From RGIG2041 sp045652745 (GTDB lineage: Bacteria > Bacillota > Clostridia > UBA1381 > UMGS1253): a stretch of DNA of 64,000 nt. The DNA lies in NCBI GenBank assembly GCA_045652745.1, contig JAZRUW010000029.1, forward strand, positions 3,011 to 67,010, given 5' to 3'. The notes beneath the pieces were generated by a model, which saw nothing but the letters and a program-made list of their open reading frames with translations, was not told the DNA's origin and ran no database searches. This document shows, piece by piece, positions 22,689 through 31,068 of the stretch. A program made the position numbers and the translations under genes. The stretch's first letter is position 1, and each line of letters opens with the position of its first letter.

Positions 22689-22732
22689 AAAAAAGGCGTC
22701 CTGAGGGCGAGTGTTCTCAGGACGCCTTTTTT
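22689..22732. terminator. Bidirectional terminator carrying the GGGCGAGTGTTCT motif as its loop
   Basis: A 17-base perfect stem (core AAGGCGTCCTGAG) ends in T6 and stands between the convergent tspO and acyltransferase genes. Its loop and adjoining stem bases, GGGCGAGTGTTCT at 22705-22717, are identical to the motif that forms the ends of the element at 18502-18780. Confidence 0.9.
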
Positions 22733-22733
22733 G

Positions 22734-23744
22734 TTAAATTAGCCATTTTTTCACGATCGGAATGTGCGAGAGTACAAAATATAATCCCGTACAAACCGCA
22801 ATCGCCAGAATTGCCAAAAGCGGCACGGAAAGCCATGTGCTAAAGCAGTCCGCCGTAATGTGCAAACTGTCACGCAAAAAATTTATCCAAAGCATATGTG
22901 CAAGGTAAATTAAAAACGAACCCTTGGATACATAAACCGCGACAGGTAAAGCTTTCTTTAAATGCAGGCAACTGCCGAAAATACCTGCGGCAAGCAGAGC
23001 GCAACCGACGGACATGCCGCTTAAAAACTGTTCATAGAGCACCCCGGTTTGCAAGCTGCCGACCACCGTCGGGATAAGCGTAACTAAATACCCGACCAGA
23101 CCAGTTCCCAAACCTACGCGAAGCGAAACAGGATAGGTATACAGATAATAGCCAAGAAGCGCAAGGCCGAATGCAGCATAAATCATATTGAGCATCCATA
23201 AGTTTGCGACCCCGCCCAGCAGACGAAACGGCCAGAACACAATCACCGTCGGATAAAGCACACCAAGCGCAAACCAAACAGCAAGCGCGTATAAAATTTC
23301 CGTCTTGGTTGCATGCGCGGTAAACACGCGCAAAACAGGCATACCAATATATAAAACCAGCACAATCTGTATGTAGTACAAGTGAAATTCATGCTGAAAC
23401 AATACAACTTCTTTTATCGCCTGCCAAACGGAAGCAAGACGAAGTGCATCCGCCTCCGCCAAGTGATAAAGTTTATAGATAAATGCCCACGCAAAACCGG
23501 CAAGCAGTATGCGCAAAACATTTTTTGCATATAGCTTTTTAATCGAAAGCGGTTTCGGTTGTAAAAACAGCGCGCCGGTGCACATCAAAAACAACGGCAC
23601 GGCCGCACCGCAAAGCGAACGCCAAAACACACTGCCGTACCAATCCGCCGAGCCGACAGGTGCTGTATAGGAGCAAATATGTATCACCATTACGCAAAAA
23701 CACGCAATCGCTTTTATGGCATCCAAACGAGTATCTCTCTGCAT
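22734..23744 (-). CDS. Acyltransferase-3 family membrane protein
   Basis: The 336-residue protein has about ten hydrophobic segments and starts with RDTRLDAIKAIACFCVMVIHICSY, where the histidine near residue 20 is the family's presumed catalytic residue. WRSLCGAAVPLFLMCTGALF follows, also typical. Such proteins O-acetylate or succinylate cell-surface sugars or lipids. ATG 23744 is chosen for the GAGGTG upstream. It is a single gene between two terminators, so its acceptor cannot be guessed. Confidence 0.8.
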   Translation of the reverse strand: MQRDTRLDAIKAIACFCVMVIHICSYTAPVGSADWYGSVFWRSLCGAAVPLFLMCTGALFLQPKPLSIKKLYAKNVLRILLAGFAWAFIYKLYHLAEADALRLASVWQAIKEVVLFQHEFHLYYIQIVLVLYIGMPVLRVFTAHATKTEILYALAVWFALGVLYPTVIVFWPFRLLGGVANLWMLNMIYAAFGLALLGYYLYTYPVSLRVGLGTGLVGYLVTLIPTVVGSLQTGVLYEQFLSGMSVGCALLAAGIFGSCLHLKKALPVAVYVSKGSFLIYLAHMLWINFLRDSLHITADCFSTWLSVPLLAILAIAVCTGLYFVLSHIPIVKKWLI

Positions 23745-23824
23745 AGTTTCACCTCGATTCAAATATAACACAGATTGCCCCCTGCGTCAACATCCCGGGT
23801 ACATTGTACATATCAATAAGCAAT

Positions 23825-23852
23825 AAAAAAAGACGCTTCAGCGTCCTTTTTT
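23825..23852 (-). terminator. Terminator after the DUF378 gene
   Basis: A short GACGC / GCGTC stem with a TTCA loop is flanked by A7 and T6, seven bases beyond the DUF378 stop on the minus strand. Confidence 0.75.
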
Positions 23853-23858
23853 ATTTGG

Positions 23859-24062
23859 TTACTTATACATTTTGTCTTTAAACAAAAGCGTGATGCACCA
23901 CAGCGCCGCGATACCGACGAGGGAAAAGATAATACGCGGAAACGCCGCATCCATGCCGCCGAACAATCCGCCGACAAAATCAAATCCGAACAGACCGATG
24001 GAGCCCCAGTTCAGACCGCCGACAATCACCAAAATCAGCGCAATCGTATCTAAAATAGCCAT
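23859..24062 (-). CDS. DUF378 small membrane protein
   Basis: This 67-residue protein has two hydrophobic helices. The motif LVIVGGLNWGSIGLFGFDFV and the second helix IIFSLVGIAALWCITLL are diagnostic of the DUF378 (YuzA-like) family, whose function is unknown. GGAGG precedes the ATG. It lies 88 bases beyond the pgsA stop in the same direction, with its own terminator. Confidence 0.9.
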   Translation of the reverse strand: MAILDTIALILVIVGGLNWGSIGLFGFDFVGGLFGGMDAAFPRIIFSLVGIAALWCITLLFKDKMYK

Positions 24063-24150
24063 GACAAAAACCTCCGTATATAAATTTTTTGTGCTGACTA
24101 TAATTTACGCAGACGGCGCACGGTTTATACATCCGTTTTTTATTTTTTTA

Positions 24151-24702
24151 TTATTTTTTGTAATCAATGATGCTCCAGTTTTGTATAATGTACTCCGCAC
24201 CGGAATATACGGTAATCGCCACCATCGCCCAAATACCGATTTGCGCAATGACTTCGAGGGCAAAAACCTCGGCTCTGAACGGGCAAATCACCATCAAAAG
24301 CACGGTCACAATCATTTGAAGCACCGTCTTGATTTTGCCGGAAAGACCTGCGGCAATCACCTTGCCTGCACCGATGGCCACAATGCGCAACCCCGTTACC
24401 ATAAACTCACGCGCGATAATGATAATGACCGGAATCGCGCCGATTTGACCAAGCTCGATTAAGCCGATTAACGCGGAAAGCACCAAAATCTTGTCCGCCA
24501 GCGGGTCGGCAAACTTGCCGAAATCCGTTACAAGATTTCTGGAGCGTGCAATATGCCCGTCGAGCGCATCCGTTGCCGCCGCCAGGATAAATACCGCAAG
24601 CGCAATATATACGGAATACGGCACAAAATCTGTCATCAAAAAGAACAAAAATACGGGAATCATCGCAATACGGATGAGTGTCAGTTTATTCGGTAAATTC
24701 AT
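24151..24702 (-). CDS. pgsA: CDP-diacylglycerol--glycerol-3-phosphate 3-phosphatidyltransferase
   Basis: The 183-residue membrane enzyme makes phosphatidylglycerol phosphate, the first step to phosphatidylglycerol and cardiolipin. The CDP-alcohol phosphatidyltransferase signature is complete: DALDGHIARSRNLVTDFGKF followed by ADPLADK near residues 45-70, including the metal-binding aspartates. The N-terminus MNLPNKLTLIRI is typical. It overlaps the end of rimO by 17 bases and is the last gene of the recX-rimO-pgsA group. Confidence 0.93.
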   Translation of the reverse strand: MNLPNKLTLIRIAMIPVFLFFLMTDFVPYSVYIALAVFILAAATDALDGHIARSRNLVTDFGKFADPLADKILVLSALIGLIELGQIGAIPVIIIIAREFMVTGLRIVAIGAGKVIAAGLSGKIKTVLQMIVTVLLMVICPFRAEVFALEVIAQIGIWAMVAITVYSGAEYIIQNWSIIDYKK

Positions 24703-26029
24703 TTATCATCTCTCCTATCAAATCATATTCTTCCGTGCAAAGCACTTTTACATTTACAAACTCACCGATGGTTAAATCCCGCGTGGCGGCAAAGTACACC
24801 AGCGCATCCACGTTCGGACTGTCGCCGCGGCTTCGGCCGAAGTACATAAAGTTTTCTTCGTCGTAGCCTTCGCAAACCACCTCTAAAACCTTTCCGAGTT
24901 TTTCTTCATTTATCTCTTTGGAAATGGTTTGTGCCAATTCCATCACGCGGCGCACGCGCGCCTTTTTCGTGGACGGATGGATTTGGTTTTGCATCCTCGC
25001 CGCCGGCGTGCCCTCCTCTTTCGAGTAGGCAAATGCACCAAGGCGGTCAAACCGCACCGCACGCACAAATTCCAAAAGCTCATTAAATTCTTCCTGCGTT
25101 TCCCCCGGGAAGCCGACAATCACGCTCGTACGCAGCACCGCATCGGGACAGCATTTGCGGATTTTGTCAAAGAGCGTGCGCATCTGTTCTTGGTTTGTGC
25201 GCCTGCCCATGCGGCGCAGCACCGCATCCGAGCCGTGCTGTACGGGAATATCAAAATACTTGACGATTTTATCCTGTTTTGCAACCGTTATGAGCAAAGC
25301 ATCCGTAATGGCCTCAGGATACATATAATGCAGACGAATCCAACGGATGCCCTCTATCTCGCAAAGCTTTTCCAAAAGCGTATGCAGGGCATAGTCGCCA
25401 TAAATATCCGTGCCGTACCTGGTCGTATCCTGCGCAATCAAAATCAGTTCGCGCACGCCGCTGTCTGCCAGCTCCTTTGCCTCTGCGCAAATATCTTCGA
25501 TACTGCGTGAACGGAATTTTCCGCGAAGCGACGGGATGACACAGTACGTGCAATGGTTGTCACAGCCCTCGGCAATCTTTAAATACGCCGTATGCGGCGG
25601 CGTAGTCGTCACACGCGGCAGATTTTCCATGTCGTAGGCATCGGCATGTCCGTAAAGCGCAACGCGCTCTCCGTCTGCTACCGCATCCAGCACCTCGGCA
25701 ATCTTGTCAAAATCGCCCGTACCGATAACGGCATCCACCTCGTCAATCGACTCTAAAATTTCCTCTTTATAACGCTCGGCAAGACAACCGGCCACCAAAA
25801 GTGCCTTGCACTTTCCGTTTGCTTTATAGTCCGCCATTTCCAAAATGGTGTCTATGGACTCTTTTTTTGCATCGCCAATAAATCCGCAGGTATTGACCAA
25901 AATCACATCTGCCTGCGCTAGCTCGAGCGTGAGTACATGCCCCTGCTCTAAAAGAAGACCGAGCATGTTTTCCGTATCCACCAAATTTTTGGCGCATCCT
26001 AAGGATGCAACCGCAATCTTATATCCCAA
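24686..26029 (-). CDS. rimO: Ribosomal protein S12 methylthiotransferase
   Basis: This radical-SAM enzyme of about 447 residues methylthiolates the conserved aspartate of ribosomal protein S12. The N-terminal UPF0004 domain starts KIAVASLGCAKNLVDTENM. The radical-SAM triad is CDNHCTYCVIP near residue 150, and a C-terminal TRAM domain follows. GGAGG touches the ATG at 26035, leaving no spacing, so the TTG at 26029, six bases after GGAGG, is the more likely start; the two differ by two residues. It overlaps recX upstream and pgsA downstream. Confidence 0.93.
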   Translation of the reverse strand: MGYKIAVASLGCAKNLVDTENMLGLLLEQGHVLTLELAQADVILVNTCGFIGDAKKESIDTILEMADYKANGKCKALLVAGCLAERYKEEILESIDEVDAVIGTGDFDKIAEVLDAVADGERVALYGHADAYDMENLPRVTTTPPHTAYLKIAEGCDNHCTYCVIPSLRGKFRSRSIEDICAEAKELADSGVRELILIAQDTTRYGTDIYGDYALHTLLEKLCEIEGIRWIRLHYMYPEAITDALLITVAKQDKIVKYFDIPVQHGSDAVLRRMGRRTNQEQMRTLFDKIRKCCPDAVLRTSVIVGFPGETQEEFNELLEFVRAVRFDRLGAFAYSKEEGTPAARMQNQIHPSTKKARVRRVMELAQTISKEINEEKLGKVLEVVCEGYDEENFMYFGRSRGDSPNVDALVYFAATRDLTIGEFVNVKVLCTEEYDLIGEMINEFTE

Positions 26030-26525
26030 AGTCATCCTCCTCAGTGTCCGCGTTTAGCTTTGCCTGCTCGATGGCATAGCGCACATCGTCATAGTTGTAG
26101 CCGCGCGTCAAAAAGTGGCGCACCACCTTATCTATACTTTTTCGGTCCGTCAGGCCGCCGAGCCTTTGTTGCACGCTTACGCAAAGTTCTTCCCGCACAT
26201 CGTCAAAATCGAATTCGGCGAGCGCATCTTCAATCACCTCAGGAGCGATGCCCTTAAACCGAAGCGCCTGCACAATCCTGCGCTTTCCGTACTTTCGGGC
26301 GGCAGACTCGATATAGTCGCGCGCATAAGCGGCATCGTCTATAAAGTAATACTCCTGCGCCCATTCGGCAATCGCTTCGCACACCTGCGCATCAAAGCCG
26401 AGGTCGGAAAGTTTCCCTTCAAGTTCCTTTTTCGTTTTTCTTCTTCGCGTACAGATTTGCCCCGCCTTTTGTTTGGCCAGTTCAAACTGTTCTTGCAAAG
26501 ACAATCCTTCTATGTTTTCTTTCAT
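26019..26525 (-). CDS. recX: Regulatory protein RecX
   Basis: The 168-residue, highly charged, helix-rich protein has the three-helix repeats of RecX: RRRKTKKELEGKL, AIAEWAQEYYFIDDAAYARDYIES and KYGKRRIVQALRFKGI. RecX binds RecA filaments and limits recombination. ATG 26525 follows AAGGTG. It begins 50 bases after the ftsZ stop and overlaps rimO, so it may be read from the ftsZ transcript; no terminator is visible between them. Confidence 0.88.
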   Translation of the reverse strand: MKENIEGLSLQEQFELAKQKAGQICTRRRKTKKELEGKLSDLGFDAQVCEAIAEWAQEYYFIDDAAYARDYIESAARKYGKRRIVQALRFKGIAPEVIEDALAEFDFDDVREELCVSVQQRLGGLTDRKSIDKVVRHFLTRGYNYDDVRYAIEQAKLNADTEEDDFGI

Positions 26526-26574
26526 TACCGCACCTTGAAAAAAGGACGGCAACGCCGTCCTTTTTAATGTCTAA

Positions 26575-27711
26575 TTAGAAATTCTTGTTCTTTAAGAAGT
26601 TCGGGATGTCTACATTTTCCAGTTCTGCACTTGCAGTCGGCGCAAACGACGTATCCTCCGCTGCCGGTGTCTCAGCTACCTCCGTCTTGCTGATGAGATT
26701 GCCGAAGAAATCATCCTTCTTTTCTTCTGCCGCTTTTACCGGAGCCGCTGCCGGTCTTGCGCTGTCAAAACCCGTTGCAACTACGGTTACGCGCATTTCA
26801 TCATCGAGGTTTTCATCAATCACCACACCAAAGATGATTTCCGCATCGGAATCCACCAAATCGTTTGCCATGCTCATGATATCATTTGCATCAAACAAGG
26901 TGAGGTTCTTGTCACCCGTGATGTTGACAAGCACGTTTCTTGCGCCTGCAATGGAAGTTTCCAGAAGCGGGCTTTCAATCGCCATCTTAATAGCTTCTGC
27001 TGCCTTGTTTTCACCCTTGGCAACACCCACGCCCATGTGCGCGATACCGGAGTTTTCCATGGTTCTCTTCACATCGGCGAAGTCGGCATTGATGTAACCC
27101 GTACCGACAATCATATCGGAAATACCCTGCACGCCCTGACGGAGCACATCGTCTGCCATCAAAAAGCTGTTTGCGAGAGTGGTATTCTTATCTACAACCT
27201 TCAAAATGTTGTCATTCGGAATGGTCATAATCGCATCTACGTTTTCACGAAGCTTTGCGATACCCAGCTCAGCCTTTGCAAGTCTTGGACGGCCTTCAAA
27301 GGTAAACGGCTTGGTTACGATGGCAATCGTCAAAATACCCATTTCCTTTGCGATGCCTGCAATTACGGAAGCCGCACCTGTACCGGTACCGCCGCCCATA
27401 CCTGCCGTAATAAATACCATATCGGCGCCCTTAATCATTGCCTCGATTTCATCGCGGCTTTCCATAGCGGCCTTTTCACCGATTTCCGGATTTGCACCTG
27501 CGCCCAGCCCGCGGGTGAGTTTTTCACCAATCTGCATCTTCGCAACTGCCTTGGACTCCTTCAGTACCTGTGCATCCGTATTTACCGCAATAAAGTCTAC
27601 ACATTTCACACCGGCATCAATCATGCGGTTTACGGCATTGTTACCACCGCCGCCGACACCAATGACTTTAATTTTCGCAACATTGCTTGTTTCCAAATCC
27701 ATATCAAACAA
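26575..27711 (-). CDS. ftsZ: Cell division protein FtsZ
   Basis: This tubulin-like GTPase of about 378 residues forms the division ring. Seen are IKVIGVGGGGNNAVNRMI, the GTP signature AGMGGGTGTGAASV near residue 105, the T7 loop NADFADVK, a variable Ala/Glu-rich linker, and the C-terminal peptide VDIPNFLKNKNF that binds FtsA, SepF and others. TTG 27711 is favoured: GGAGG lies eight bases before it and the protein then starts MFDMDLETSNV, close to the Bacillus pattern. The ATG at 27702 is 17 bases from GGAGG. No ftsA precedes it. Confidence 0.96.
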   Translation of the reverse strand: MFDMDLETSNVAKIKVIGVGGGGNNAVNRMIDAGVKCVDFIAVNTDAQVLKESKAVAKMQIGEKLTRGLGAGANPEIGEKAAMESRDEIEAMIKGADMVFITAGMGGGTGTGAASVIAGIAKEMGILTIAIVTKPFTFEGRPRLAKAELGIAKLRENVDAIMTIPNDNILKVVDKNTTLANSFLMADDVLRQGVQGISDMIVGTGYINADFADVKRTMENSGIAHMGVGVAKGENKAAEAIKMAIESPLLETSIAGARNVLVNITGDKNLTLFDANDIMSMANDLVDSDAEIIFGVVIDENLDDEMRVTVVATGFDSARPAAAPVKAAEEKKDDFFGNLISKTEVAETPAAEDTSFAPTASAELENVDIPNFLKNKNF

Positions 27712-27770
27712 TTCAAGCGCCTCCTCTATCTTCTGTAACTCAAATGTAATCAATATTTAATCAAATGTTA

Positions 27771-27799
27771 TTATACAACATAATTTTCATTTATTCAAT
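27771..27799 (-). promoter_or_regulatory. Promoter directly upstream of ftsZ
   Basis: On the minus strand TTGAAT (27794-27799) and TATAAT (27771-27776) are 17 bases apart in an AT-rich gap between ftsQ and ftsZ, about 60 bases before the start codon. It would give ftsZ expression independent of the upstream dcw transcript. Confidence 0.75.
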
Positions 27800-27842
27800 A
27801 GAATTTATTAAAAAATTATTAAATTTTTAAAAAAGTTCATAT

Positions 27843-28637
27843 TTACGGTCTGTAATACCCCTTGCCGCTGATGCGCAGGTCAATTTCGCCCTTGGCATTC
27901 TCCGGCAGTTCGTGTGCAACTTCGATGAATGTCAGGAGCTTACGCTTTAAATCATAGCTGTCACCACACAAAACCCTAAGACCCTGCCCATAGGTAAAGG
28001 TCAGGTTTTCCGCCACCGTCAAATCCACGCTGTGGATGCCGCCGGCGATGCCGAGTTCGCGCACTGCGTCGATAAATTCCATCAGCAATTCAGGGGATTT
28101 TCCTTCCGCAAGCGTAAGCGGCGCACCCAACGTATATTCTTCCACCGCCGTACCCAAAACCAAAATCAGGTTTTCGGGCGGCTGTGCACCCGCATAAACC
28201 ACTTCGCCCGTTTCATCAATGCAAATTTGCATAGCGTCTTTTTCTATGCGCGCCACCGCCGTACTTTCCTGCACCGTAATGGAAATGGTTTTCGGCAGTT
28301 TGCGCTTCACGCTCACCGATTTGACATAGGGGACCGCCAATAGATTTTCTTCCACGCTACCCAAACTGAACGCAAAAATACTCTCGCCCTTATTGATACC
28401 GCTCGCTTCAATCAAATCGGCACTTTCCACCTGTGCGTTGCCCTGCACGGTAACCGCATCCACATGAAACCAAGGCGTTAAAAATACAACCGCCGTCCCC
28501 GCCACGAAAAGCAAAAACAGCATACCGATACAAAAGAGTGTAAAACGGACACGTTTCTTTTTCAATTGGCGCTTGCGATGACGCTCGCGGATGTCCTCAT
28601 GGACAGGAATAACACGTCTGTCTTTCGTCGCTTTCAT
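27843..28637 (-). CDS. ftsQ: Cell division protein FtsQ/DivIB
   Basis: The 264-residue protein has a basic cytoplasmic start (RERHRKRQLKKKRVR), one membrane helix (FTLFCIGMLFLLFVAGTAVVF), a POTRA domain beginning FHVDAVTVQGNAQVESADLIEASG, and a C-terminal FtsQ domain. It bridges cytoplasmic and extracellular parts of the divisome. ATG 28637 overlaps the end of murA by 41 bases. The longer frame upstream lies entirely inside murA and is not used. Confidence 0.88.
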   Translation of the reverse strand: MKATKDRRVIPVHEDIRERHRKRQLKKKRVRFTLFCIGMLFLLFVAGTAVVFLTPWFHVDAVTVQGNAQVESADLIEASGINKGESIFAFSLGSVEENLLAVPYVKSVSVKRKLPKTISITVQESTAVARIEKDAMQICIDETGEVVYAGAQPPENLILVLGTAVEEYTLGAPLTLAEGKSPELLMEFIDAVRELGIAGGIHSVDLTVAENLTFTYGQGLRVLCGDSYDLKRKLLTFIEVAHELPENAKGEIDLRISGKGYYRP

Positions 28638-29892
28638 CCTCTGTTTCCTTTCTGATTTTTGCTCCCACACCGGCGAGTACGCCCGTGATGTTTTCATAAC
28701 CGCGTTCAATATAACCGATTTTCCCGATACGCGTGATGCCCTGTGCACCGAGCGCCGCTACTACCAAAGCCGCACCGCCGCGCAGCTCCATAGCGCACAC
28801 GTTTGCGCCGGTTAAATGCTCTACACCGCGCACCACGGCAATTCTGCCTTCCACCGTAATGTCCGCGCCCATGCGCGCAAGTTCCGTCACATGCTTAAAC
28901 CGGTTTTCAAATATCGTTTCCGTCATAATCCCCGTGCCCTGCGCCAGACAAAGCGCCGCCATCACGGGTGCCTGTGCATCCGTCGGAAACCCCGGATGCG
29001 GCATCGTACGAATCATTTTTACCGCATTTAAGCGCTTTGGCGCTGTATGTACAATGCGGTTTTCCTCTATGCGCAAATCCGCGCCGTAACTGCGTGCCAC
29101 GCTGAGCACCGCTTCCATGTGCCCGGGACAAACATCGGTGAGTTCCAGCATGCCGCCGGCCACCGCACTGCAGGCCATATACGTCGCCGCTACAATGCGG
29201 TCGGGCATCACGCGATGCTCTGCGCCGTGCAATTTAGCCACACCCTCAATACATATACAATCCGTACCAGCGCCGCGTACGCGAGCGCCCATACGGTTTA
29301 AAATCGTTTGCAAATCCTCAATTTCCGGCTCTTTCGCCGCATTGGTAATGACGGTTTCTCCCTCGGCAAGCGTTGCCGCAAGCATAATATTTTCCGTCGC
29401 ACCGACGCTGGGAAATCCCAAGTGTATCTGCGCGCCGGTAAGTTTATCGCAACTGCATTCGATACTGCCGTGCGCCTCGGTAATCGAAACGCCCATCTGC
29501 CGAAAGGCCGCCAAGTGTAAATCAATCGGTCTGGGTCCGAGTTCACAGCCGCCCGGCATCGCAACGCTCGCTTTGCCGAAGCGCGCCAATATCGCGCCTA
29601 AAAAGATAACGGAGGAGCGCATCTCACGCATCAGGCTTTCCGGAATATCGCTTCGGTGCATCCCCGACGCATCAACCAAAATTCTCTCACCCGTACGCGC
29701 TACCTTACAGCCGAGATGCTCTAAAATCCGCACCGTCGCCGCAACATCGCTTAAATCAGGGCAATTTTCCACCAAACTCTCTCCGTGGCAGAGCACCGTT
29801 GCCGCCAAAATCGGCAACACCGCATTTTTCGCGCCCTGCACGCGCACCGTTCCCTCCAGACTGTGACCGCCTTCTACCACTATCACAGACAT
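28597..29892 (-). CDS. murA: UDP-N-acetylglucosamine 1-carboxyvinyltransferase
   Basis: This 431-residue enzyme transfers enolpyruvate from PEP to UDP-GlcNAc, the first committed step of peptidoglycan synthesis. It starts with VEGGHSLEGTVRVQGAKNAVLPILAAT; the catalytic loop MPGGCELGPRPIDLHL near residue 113 keeps the cysteine targeted by fosfomycin. PGFPTDAQAP and the TIFENRF region are also typical. ATG 29892 follows GGAGGTG. Its place between murG and ftsQ is seen in a subset of Firmicutes, where many others have murB or divIB there. Confidence 0.95.
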   Translation of the reverse strand: MSVIVVEGGHSLEGTVRVQGAKNAVLPILAATVLCHGESLVENCPDLSDVAATVRILEHLGCKVARTGERILVDASGMHRSDIPESLMREMRSSVIFLGAILARFGKASVAMPGGCELGPRPIDLHLAAFRQMGVSITEAHGSIECSCDKLTGAQIHLGFPSVGATENIMLAATLAEGETVITNAAKEPEIEDLQTILNRMGARVRGAGTDCICIEGVAKLHGAEHRVMPDRIVAATYMACSAVAGGMLELTDVCPGHMEAVLSVARSYGADLRIEENRIVHTAPKRLNAVKMIRTMPHPGFPTDAQAPVMAALCLAQGTGIMTETIFENRFKHVTELARMGADITVEGRIAVVRGVEHLTGANVCAMELRGGAALVVAALGAQGITRIGKIGYIERGYENITGVLAGVGAKIRKETEDESDERQTCYSCP

Positions 29893-29951
29893 GAAAACAC
29901 CTCCGCATCCTACAATTGTCATTGTATCGTATGCGGAGTATGCCTTTTTTG

Positions 29952-31058
29952 CTACTTCAATGCAATTTCATAAATCAGCGCACAGATGCGTTTTGTCGCA
30001 TCCGGCGTACCCATTTTCTTTGCATTTTCACCTATATTATACAACTTTTCCGTATCGGAAAGCAAGAGGTCAATTTTTTCCTGTAAACTTTGCGCCGAAA
30101 GTTCATTTTCCGTCAGCACGAGCGCCGCGCCGTTTTGCTCAAGTTGGCGCGCATTCGTTTCCTGATGGTTGTAGGCCACATTCGGGGACGGAATTAAAAT
30201 CGACGGTTTGCCGAGCGCCATCAATTCCGCAATCGTAATCGCACCGGCGCGCGCAATCACGACATCGGCCGCCGCCATGGCTTCATTCATATTGTAAATG
30301 TACGGAAGCACCTGTATGTGTGCGCATTCGGGCACATTGATTTCCATCTGCGTCAGCGCCGCCATCACATCAGCGTAGTTGCGCTCGCCCGTACCGAAAA
30401 TAAGCTCGACATTGTTCGCATCTCGAATTTCTAAAATGTATCCGAGCACCGCTTCGTTTAATTTTTTTGCGCCCAAACTGCCGCCGAACACCAACACCAG
30501 CGGTTTATCCTTGATGCGAAGCGCCTTGCGCGCCGCTTCTCTCGTCGTTTTAAGAATTTCCGCGCGCACCGGATTGCCGGTTTTTACGCATTTGTGCTTT
30601 TGCGAAATCAGCTCCAGTGTCTTATCAAAGCTTACGCATATCCGCGTTGCCGTTTTGGCGGACATTTTGACCGCTACGCCCGGATAAACATTCGATTCGT
30701 GAATGAGCGACGGCACGCCCGAAAGGTGCGCCGCAATCATTACGGGGCCGCTGACATAGCCACCCGTTGTCACCACAACATCCGGACGGAAACGTTTTAT
30801 AATTCTTTTGCTTTGCCAAATGGCCTTGAGCGTTTTTGCCACCACGCGCACATTGGCAACCGGAGAGCGCTTAAAACCCTCCACATCAATAAATTCAATC
30901 GGGTAACCGTGCTTGGTTACCAGTTTTTCTTCCATATTACCGCGTTTACCGAGAAACAGAATTTGTGCATCCGGATTCTGCGCGCGTATTTCATCGGCAA
31001 TGCTGAGTGCAGGATTGATGTGTCCTGCTGTACCGCCGCCTGCAAACAATACTTTCAT
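29952..31058 (-). CDS. murG: UDP-GlcNAc:lipid I GlcNAc transferase
   Basis: The 368-residue GT-B glycosyltransferase converts lipid I to lipid II on the inner membrane face. The N-terminal GGGTAGHINPALSIA loop, HESNVYPGVAVKM, the GGSLGAKKLN nucleotide-sugar region and ARAGAITIAELMALGKPSILIP are family signatures. ATG 31058 has AGGAGG six bases before it. It follows ftsW by ten bases in the dcw operon. Confidence 0.95.
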   Translation of the reverse strand: MKVLFAGGGTAGHINPALSIADEIRAQNPDAQILFLGKRGNMEEKLVTKHGYPIEFIDVEGFKRSPVANVRVVAKTLKAIWQSKRIIKRFRPDVVVTTGGYVSGPVMIAAHLSGVPSLIHESNVYPGVAVKMSAKTATRICVSFDKTLELISQKHKCVKTGNPVRAEILKTTREAARKALRIKDKPLVLVFGGSLGAKKLNEAVLGYILEIRDANNVELIFGTGERNYADVMAALTQMEINVPECAHIQVLPYIYNMNEAMAAADVVIARAGAITIAELMALGKPSILIPSPNVAYNHQETNARQLEQNGAALVLTENELSAQSLQEKIDLLLSDTEKLYNIGENAKKMGTPDATKRICALIYEIALK

Positions 31059-31068
31059 ATGCCGCCTC

